Part shown: piece by piece, positions 60,123 to 64,000 of the stretch | Position numbering within the stretch: the first letter of the stretch is position 1 | How the letters are laid out: each line of letters opens with the position of its first letter | NCBI GenBank assembly: GCA_000153145.1 | Contig: CH672415.1 | Span: 1,546,767-1,610,766 of the forward strand | Length of the DNA stretch: 64,000 nt | Origin: a marine actinobacterium PHSC20C1 | GTDB taxonomy: Bacteria > Actinomycetota > Actinomycetes > Actinomycetales > Microbacteriaceae | Reading direction: 5' to 3' | The notes under the pieces: model-generated | Database searches by the model: none | What the model was told of the DNA's origin: nothing | Seen by the model: only the letters and a program-made list of their open reading frames with translations | Made by a program: the position numbers and the translations under genes

Positions 60123-62795
60123 ATGCAGCGTGCATCCGAAGAGTCCGCCAATCTCGATGAAGTGACGCGCGCGCTCGACCTTCACATGCTGCGCATACTG
60201 GTCGCGATTGCAGAAACCGGTAGCGTTTCAGCTGCAGCTCGTCGCCTCGGATTCAGCCAGCCCGCCATAACCCAACAGCTCAAGCGCAGCGAAGCCCGCC
60301 TGAACATCGCCCTGGTCGCTCGCACCCCGCGCGGTATGGAACTCACCGAAGCCGGCGCCCTACTCGCCCGTCACGCGCCGCGCATCGATGCCGCCATCAC
60401 CGCCGCGGCCAGCGACCTCACCGCGCACCTCGGCCTCGACCGCGGCGCCGTTCGCCTCGCAGCATTCCCCGCCGCCGTCGCCAGCATCATCGCCCCGCTG
60501 CTCTCGCGCCTCGATCGAGAGTTTCCGGGCATCCACGTCGAATTCAGTGAAGCAGCACCGGATGCCGCCCTGAAGGCTGTTGCCGAAGGTCGCGCCGATA
60601 TCGCCCTCGACTACCGCTACGCGAGCGACCACACCACCGCATCCAGTTCGCACACGAGCCCGGAGGGACTGCGCTCGCGCTTTCTGCTCTCCGAAAACGT
60701 ACTCGCGATCGTTCCCCGCGCGATTGCCGACCAGTTGGGCTCGACAGCGAGCGTCGCGGGGCTTCTTTCCTTCACGTGGATCGGTGGCCCCGCTACCTGC
60801 ACCGAACAGCTCGTCGCCGTCGCAACCGCTCTGGGCGATAAGCCCACCCTGCGGCACGATGTCACGACAGTTGGCGCGGCGCTTGCGCTCGTGGCATCCG
60901 GAATCGGCGTGACGTTTCTCTCAGAACTCGCTCTGGCCACCACCACTCTGCCCGATGGCGTCGTCGCCCTTGAGCTGCAGCCCAAACTTCGTCGACGCAT
61001 CTACGCGACCACTCTCGACGACTCAGCCGACACCCCAAGCATCGCAGTGGCCCTCCGGCTGCTTGCCATGCGAGAGGTGGCCCGGAAAACCAGCAGTGAC
61101 CGCGCGGCACTGTCACAGCACTCCCATCTCCAACGCGCGAAATTTTCATCCCCACCATTCACTCATCCTGTGACCCTCACCGAAAGGCATGAACTGCGCA
61201 TGAGAACGTCAAATCCAACACTGGCCAAGGGTGCCCGCGCGTCAACGGTTGCCGTTGCCGCCTCCGCCCTCCTGCTCGCCGGCTGTGCAACATCGAGCAC
61301 CAACACTGGCGACGGCAACATCGACACCATCACTGTTGCCCTTCCCGGATCCCTCTCAAGCCTCTATGTTGGCGCCGAGAGCGGCATCCTGAACTACTAC
61401 ATCGCCTCGATCACTCAAGAAGGTCTTGTCTCGATCGACGCCGATGGCACCCTGCAGCCCGGCCTTGCCGAATCCTGGGACCAACCGGATGACGTGACCT
61501 ACGTCTATGAACTGCGCGACGATGCGATGTTCCAAGACGGCACCCCGGTGACCGCCGATGACGTCGTGTTCAGCCTCGAGCAGGCGCGGGACGAGACCAG
61601 CTCGCCCGGTCTCTCCTACTACTTGGGCGGCGTTGACACCGTCGAGAAGACCGGCGACAGCGAAGTCACCGTGACCCTCTCGGCCCCCGACTCCGCATTC
61701 GCCGCAAACATGAGCACGGGTGGCGCAGCCTTCATTACCTCGCAAAAGTTCTGGGAAGACAACAACGGCGAAGTCGGCACGAGCGGCGCGCTCCTGCTCG
61801 GCTCAGGGCCATACAAAGTCACCGAGTTTGTGCCGGACTCGCACGTCAACTTCGAACGTGTCGACACCTGGTGGGGCGACCTTCCTGAGGTGAAGAACAT
61901 CAATGTGAAGTTCATCCCGGATGAAGGAACTCGCCTTCTTGCAGCCCAATCAGGCGACATCGACGTGGCATTCAACGTGCCGCTCGCGCAGTCGACCCAG
62001 TGGGAAGACCTCAACAACATGCGTGTTGACTACGTCAACGACCTCTCCTATGTTGGCATGTACTTCAACACCGCCCTCGAGCCGTTCAACGACCAGAAGG
62101 TGCGCGAAGCCTTCGCCCACAGTGTTGACCGCACTACGATCGTCGACAAGCTGCTGCGCGGTCACGGCGAAGTAGCGACCGCTATCGCCACGCCCGAGTC
62201 GCTCGGAAGCGTCTACAGCGCTGACGATGCTCGCGACCTACTCTCGACCATCCCGCAGTACGATTTCGACCTCGACGCGGCAGCGGCAGCATTGGCAGCC
62301 TCCGACCACCCGGATGGCTTCGAAACCGACATCCTGTTCCCTTCAACGGGGCCGCAGCTCGGCACCGCAGCGCAGTCGCTCGCCGAGAACCTCTCCAAGA
62401 TTGGCATCACACTCAATGTGCGTGAGGTTCCGATTGAGGAATGGCTTGCGAGCCTCGAACAAGACAGCAGCTATGGCGTTGGCCTCATGTGGTACTTCTC
62501 CACCCTGGGCGACCCCGCCGAAGTCTCGACCTACATGCTCGGCGACTACAACATCTCGAACTACGAGAACCCCGAAGTTCTCTCGCTGTTCGAACGTGTC
62601 GGCGCCGCAACCGATCAGGCTGCCCGCATCGATCTCCTCATCGAGGCTGAAACGCTGCAGGCTGAAGACGTAATCAGCGTTCCACTCTGGTGGGGACAAT
62701 CAGCAACCGCCTTCTCGAAGAACATCGACATGAGCAACTACAGCTCATTCGCGTTCATCTCGTCATGGCCCACCATGCTTCACGCCGCTGGCTAG
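60123..62795 (+). CDS. LysR regulator in one unbroken frame with a downstream ABC binding protein
   Basis: This frame is open for 890 codons. Residues 1-320 are a LysR protein: LDLHMLRILVAIAETGSVSA, ARRLGFSQPAITQQLKRSEA, then an effector domain (VRLAAFPAAVASIIAPLL). The LysR part has no stop of its own. The next ~40 codons look like translated intergenic sequence, and the rest is a lipoprotein with an internal signal peptide. Either a real fusion exists, or, more likely, the LysR stop was lost by a base change or sequencing error and the binding protein starts separately at 61200. The start ATG has TAAGGT exactly 6 nt upstream. Confidence 0.6.
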   Translation: MQRASEESANLDEVTRALDLHMLRILVAIAETGSVSAAARRLGFSQPAITQQLKRSEARLNIALVARTPRGMELTEAGALLARHAPRIDAAITAAASDLTAHLGLDRGAVRLAAFPAAVASIIAPLLSRLDREFPGIHVEFSEAAPDAALKAVAEGRADIALDYRYASDHTTASSSHTSPEGLRSRFLLSENVLAIVPRAIADQLGSTASVAGLLSFTWIGGPATCTEQLVAVATALGDKPTLRHDVTTVGAALALVASGIGVTFLSELALATTTLPDGVVALELQPKLRRRIYATTLDDSADTPSIAVALRLLAMREVARKTSSDRAALSQHSHLQRAKFSSPPFTHPVTLTERHELRMRTSNPTLAKGARASTVAVAASALLLAGCATSSTNTGDGNIDTITVALPGSLSSLYVGAESGILNYYIASITQEGLVSIDADGTLQPGLAESWDQPDDVTYVYELRDDAMFQDGTPVTADDVVFSLEQARDETSSPGLSYYLGGVDTVEKTGDSEVTVTLSAPDSAFAANMSTGGAAFITSQKFWEDNNGEVGTSGALLLGSGPYKVTEFVPDSHVNFERVDTWWGDLPEVKNINVKFIPDEGTRLLAAQSGDIDVAFNVPLAQSTQWEDLNNMRVDYVNDLSYVGMYFNTALEPFNDQKVREAFAHSVDRTTIVDKLLRGHGEVATAIATPESLGSVYSADDARDLLSTIPQYDFDLDAAAAALAASDHPDGFETDILFPSTGPQLGTAAQSLAENLSKIGITLNVREVPIEEWLASLEQDSSYGVGLMWYFSTLGDPAEVSTYMLGDYNISNYENPEVLSLFERVGAATDQAARIDLLIEAETLQAEDVISVPLWWGQSATAFSKNIDMSNYSSFAFISSWPTMLHAAG
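61200..62795 (+). CDS. Peptide ABC substrate-binding lipoprotein (internal start within the LysR frame)
   Basis: A 531-residue family 5 solute-binding protein if begun at ATG 61200. MRTSNPTLAKGARASTVAVA plus ASALLLAGC gives a clean lipoprotein signal with lipobox LAGC (Cys29). Then LAESWDQPDDVTYVYELRDD, DGTPVTADDVVFSLEQAR, LLGSGPYKVTEFVPDSHVNF and NDQKVREAFAHSVDRTTIV are standard. GAAAGG lies 12 nt upstream, longer than ideal. Exported lipoproteins need an N-terminal signal, which argues for independent initiation here rather than a LysR fusion. Confidence 0.85.
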   Translation: MRTSNPTLAKGARASTVAVAASALLLAGCATSSTNTGDGNIDTITVALPGSLSSLYVGAESGILNYYIASITQEGLVSIDADGTLQPGLAESWDQPDDVTYVYELRDDAMFQDGTPVTADDVVFSLEQARDETSSPGLSYYLGGVDTVEKTGDSEVTVTLSAPDSAFAANMSTGGAAFITSQKFWEDNNGEVGTSGALLLGSGPYKVTEFVPDSHVNFERVDTWWGDLPEVKNINVKFIPDEGTRLLAAQSGDIDVAFNVPLAQSTQWEDLNNMRVDYVNDLSYVGMYFNTALEPFNDQKVREAFAHSVDRTTIVDKLLRGHGEVATAIATPESLGSVYSADDARDLLSTIPQYDFDLDAAAAALAASDHPDGFETDILFPSTGPQLGTAAQSLAENLSKIGITLNVREVPIEEWLASLEQDSSYGVGLMWYFSTLGDPAEVSTYMLGDYNISNYENPEVLSLFERVGAATDQAARIDLLIEAETLQAEDVISVPLWWGQSATAFSKNIDMSNYSSFAFISSWPTMLHAAG

Positions 62796-62797
62796 AA

Positions 62798-63787
62798 GTG
62801 ATCCCTAACCCGATTGCACGCGCATCACGAGCACGGCCCCTCGGCCGCATGCTCGTGGTGCGTGTGCTCGGCACCCTCGGAATTTTGTTGGTGCTCTCCA
62901 TCATCGTGTTCTCGATGCTGCATCTCGCCCCCGGCGACATCGTCAAGAACCTTCTCGGCAATCGGCCATCCTCCCCGGATGCCGTAGCCGCAATTCGTGC
63001 CCAATACCACCTTGATCAGCCGCTCTACATGCAGTACCTGATCTGGCTTGGCAACACCCTCACTGGCGACTTTGGGCAGTCCATCCGGCTGCAAGACTCG
63101 GTAGCGAACGTGATCGGAGCACGCCTCGGCATCACCGCATCACTCAGCGGACTTGCGTTCCTGCTCGCAGTGATCGTGGCTATCCCTCTCGGCGTTCAGA
63201 GCGCTGTTCGATCGGGAAGCTGGATCGACCGTTTCGCAACAGGATTCGGCATCGTCGGACTGAGCGCCCCCACCTTTGCGGTTGGCCTGCTCCTTCTCTA
63301 TGGTTTCGCGTTCTATGTGCCCATCTTCCCGGTCTACGGCTCCGGCGATGGCGGGCTCGACACCCTGTGGCACCTCGTACTCCCCGCAATCACTCTGGCG
63401 CTCGGACTCGGCGCGATCATCCTCAAACTCACCCGCACAGCCATGCTGCGCGAACTCGAATCTGACTATGTGACGTTTGGTCGCGCGCGCGGCCTCCCCG
63501 ACCGCCAAGTGCACCTGATTGCTCTGCGCAACGCCGCCATCCCGATTGTCACTGGCGCCAGCCTTGTGCTGACCTTTCTCGTCGGTGGCACAGTGCTCGC
63601 CGAAACCACCTTCGCCCTGCCAGGACTCGGCACCCTGCTGCAAGGTTCCGTACTGTTCAAAGACATCGCCGTGGTTCAAGCACTCACGCTGCTGGTTGCG
63701 GTGACGATTGCCACAATCGCGTTGCTCGCCGACCTCGCCTACATCTTCCTCGATCCCCGTATCCGCGCGAAGGAGGGTGCACAGTGA
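62798..63787 (+). CDS. ABC transporter permease, DppB type (second importer)
   Basis: A ~329-residue permease with MLVVRVLGTLGILLVLSIIV as its first helix, LAPGDIVKNLLG, DQPLYMQYLIWLGNTLTGDFG, EAA-like LKLTRTAMLRELESDYVTFG and ALRNAAIPIVTGASLVLTFL. The start is uncertain: GTG 62798 (2 nt after the binding-protein stop), ATG 62765 (overlapping it by 31 nt) or ATG 62849. None has a strong ribosome site; reinitiation after the stop favours 62798. Confidence 0.85.
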   Translation: MIPNPIARASRARPLGRMLVVRVLGTLGILLVLSIIVFSMLHLAPGDIVKNLLGNRPSSPDAVAAIRAQYHLDQPLYMQYLIWLGNTLTGDFGQSIRLQDSVANVIGARLGITASLSGLAFLLAVIVAIPLGVQSAVRSGSWIDRFATGFGIVGLSAPTFAVGLLLLYGFAFYVPIFPVYGSGDGGLDTLWHLVLPAITLALGLGAIILKLTRTAMLRELESDYVTFGRARGLPDRQVHLIALRNAAIPIVTGASLVLTFLVGGTVLAETTFALPGLGTLLQGSVLFKDIAVVQALTLLVAVTIATIALLADLAYIFLDPRIRAKEGAQ

Positions 63788-64000
63788 GCACCACCGAAGC
63801 TATTGCCCTCGCGAAACTGCCACGATCGCGGCGTCGCCATCCCCTTGCCGTCTGGGCCTCGCTCATCCTCTTGGGCGTCGTGACCCTACTGGTGATCTTT
63901 GGCAATCTGATTGCCCCGGATGCCACGGCGCAGTCGATCCTCGATTCGCTCCTGCCGCCCGGCAGCCCCGGTCACCTTCTCGGCACAGACGAACTCGGTC
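63784..64000 (+). CDS. ABC transporter permease, DppC type (truncated at window end)
   Basis: The first 72 codons of a DppC-type permease. After a basic start (LPRSRRRHPLAVWAS) comes helix LILLGVVTLLVIFGNLIAP, then GSPGHLLGTDELG, the DppC hallmark just before the membrane core. GTG overlaps the DppB stop by 4 nt. The rest, and any ATPase genes, lie beyond the window. Confidence 0.88.
   Translation, partial: MSTTEAIALAKLPRSRRRHPLAVWASLILLGVVTLLVIFGNLIAPDATAQSILDSLLPPGSPGHLLGTDELG

Noticed and set aside
61189-61203. Leader peptide MNCA overlapping the binding-protein start
   Set aside because: GAAAGG lies only one base before its ATG, too close for initiation, although the TGA does overlap ATG 61200.
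1-64000. Prophage, insertion sequences, integrases or att sites
   Set aside because: No transposase, recombinase or phage structural protein was found in any frame, and the tRNA-Ser gene is not followed by a partial tRNA copy or an integrase gene.

Overview
The window is 64 kb of high-GC actinobacterial chromosome. Gene content (actinobacterial Lhr and Nei, ClpC, short-form ArgA, DUF4916, DUF1684, CGNR and alternate-signal-peptide proteins), GTG/TTG starts and the spacing between genes all point to a Microbacteriaceae-like soil or cold/marine actinobacterium. The genus cannot be fixed from sequence alone. I see no prophage, insertion sequence or CRISPR array; this is dense housekeeping DNA mixed with small accessory operons.

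Layout. 1-758: 3' part of a spermidine-synthase-like gene. 759-5848: a palindrome-rich leader, then a surface-protein operon of four SipW-type exported proteins, one membrane-anchored exported protein and the dedicated signal peptidase. 5.9-15.9 kb: single genes (SprT-like, CGNR regulator, DUF427, ComB-like, MDR oxidoreductase, topoisomerase IB, DUF1684, DEAD-box helicase, DUF4916, esterase). 15.9-24.2 kb: DNA repair block lhr-nei-mutT-recQ. 24.2-28.7 kb: two paralogous membrane proteins, then the copper operon csoR-copZ-copA with its promoter and operator. 28.7-33.1 kb: amidohydrolase/SDR pair, YihY, DUF6328 and VOC genes. 33.1-41.0 kb: a six-gene minus-strand operon (putrescine oxidase, agmatine deiminase, amidase, CaiB-type CoA transferase, glutaryl-CoA-dehydrogenase-like enzyme, GyrI-like protein) with a divergent TetR gene. 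41.0-43.1 kb: CAP/cell-wall-binding surface protein, tRNA-Ser(CGA), small membrane protein. 43.2-45.6 kb: persulfide operon (CoA-disulfide reductase-rhodanese, rhodanese, CstR-like repressor). 45.6-52.5 kb: radA, DUF2510 protein, SseB-like protein, argA, clpC. 52.5-64 kb: two peptide/amide ABC importers, each with a LysR regulator; the second runs off the window end.

How the parts work together. The SipW peptidase probably matures the four proteins beside it, giving a surface or matrix system anchored through the fifth. The CsoR-type and CstR-type regulators form a matched pair: one keeps the Cys-His-Cys copper ligands, the other keeps only the two cysteines, and each has a palindromic ACCCC/GGGGT operator at its promoter. 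The first ABC operon ends in a cytosolic serine hydrolase, suggesting import followed by hydrolysis. Eleven genes share one start architecture: a -10-like hexamer exactly 6 nt before the start codon, as expected for leaderless mRNAs. This was used to choose several starts.
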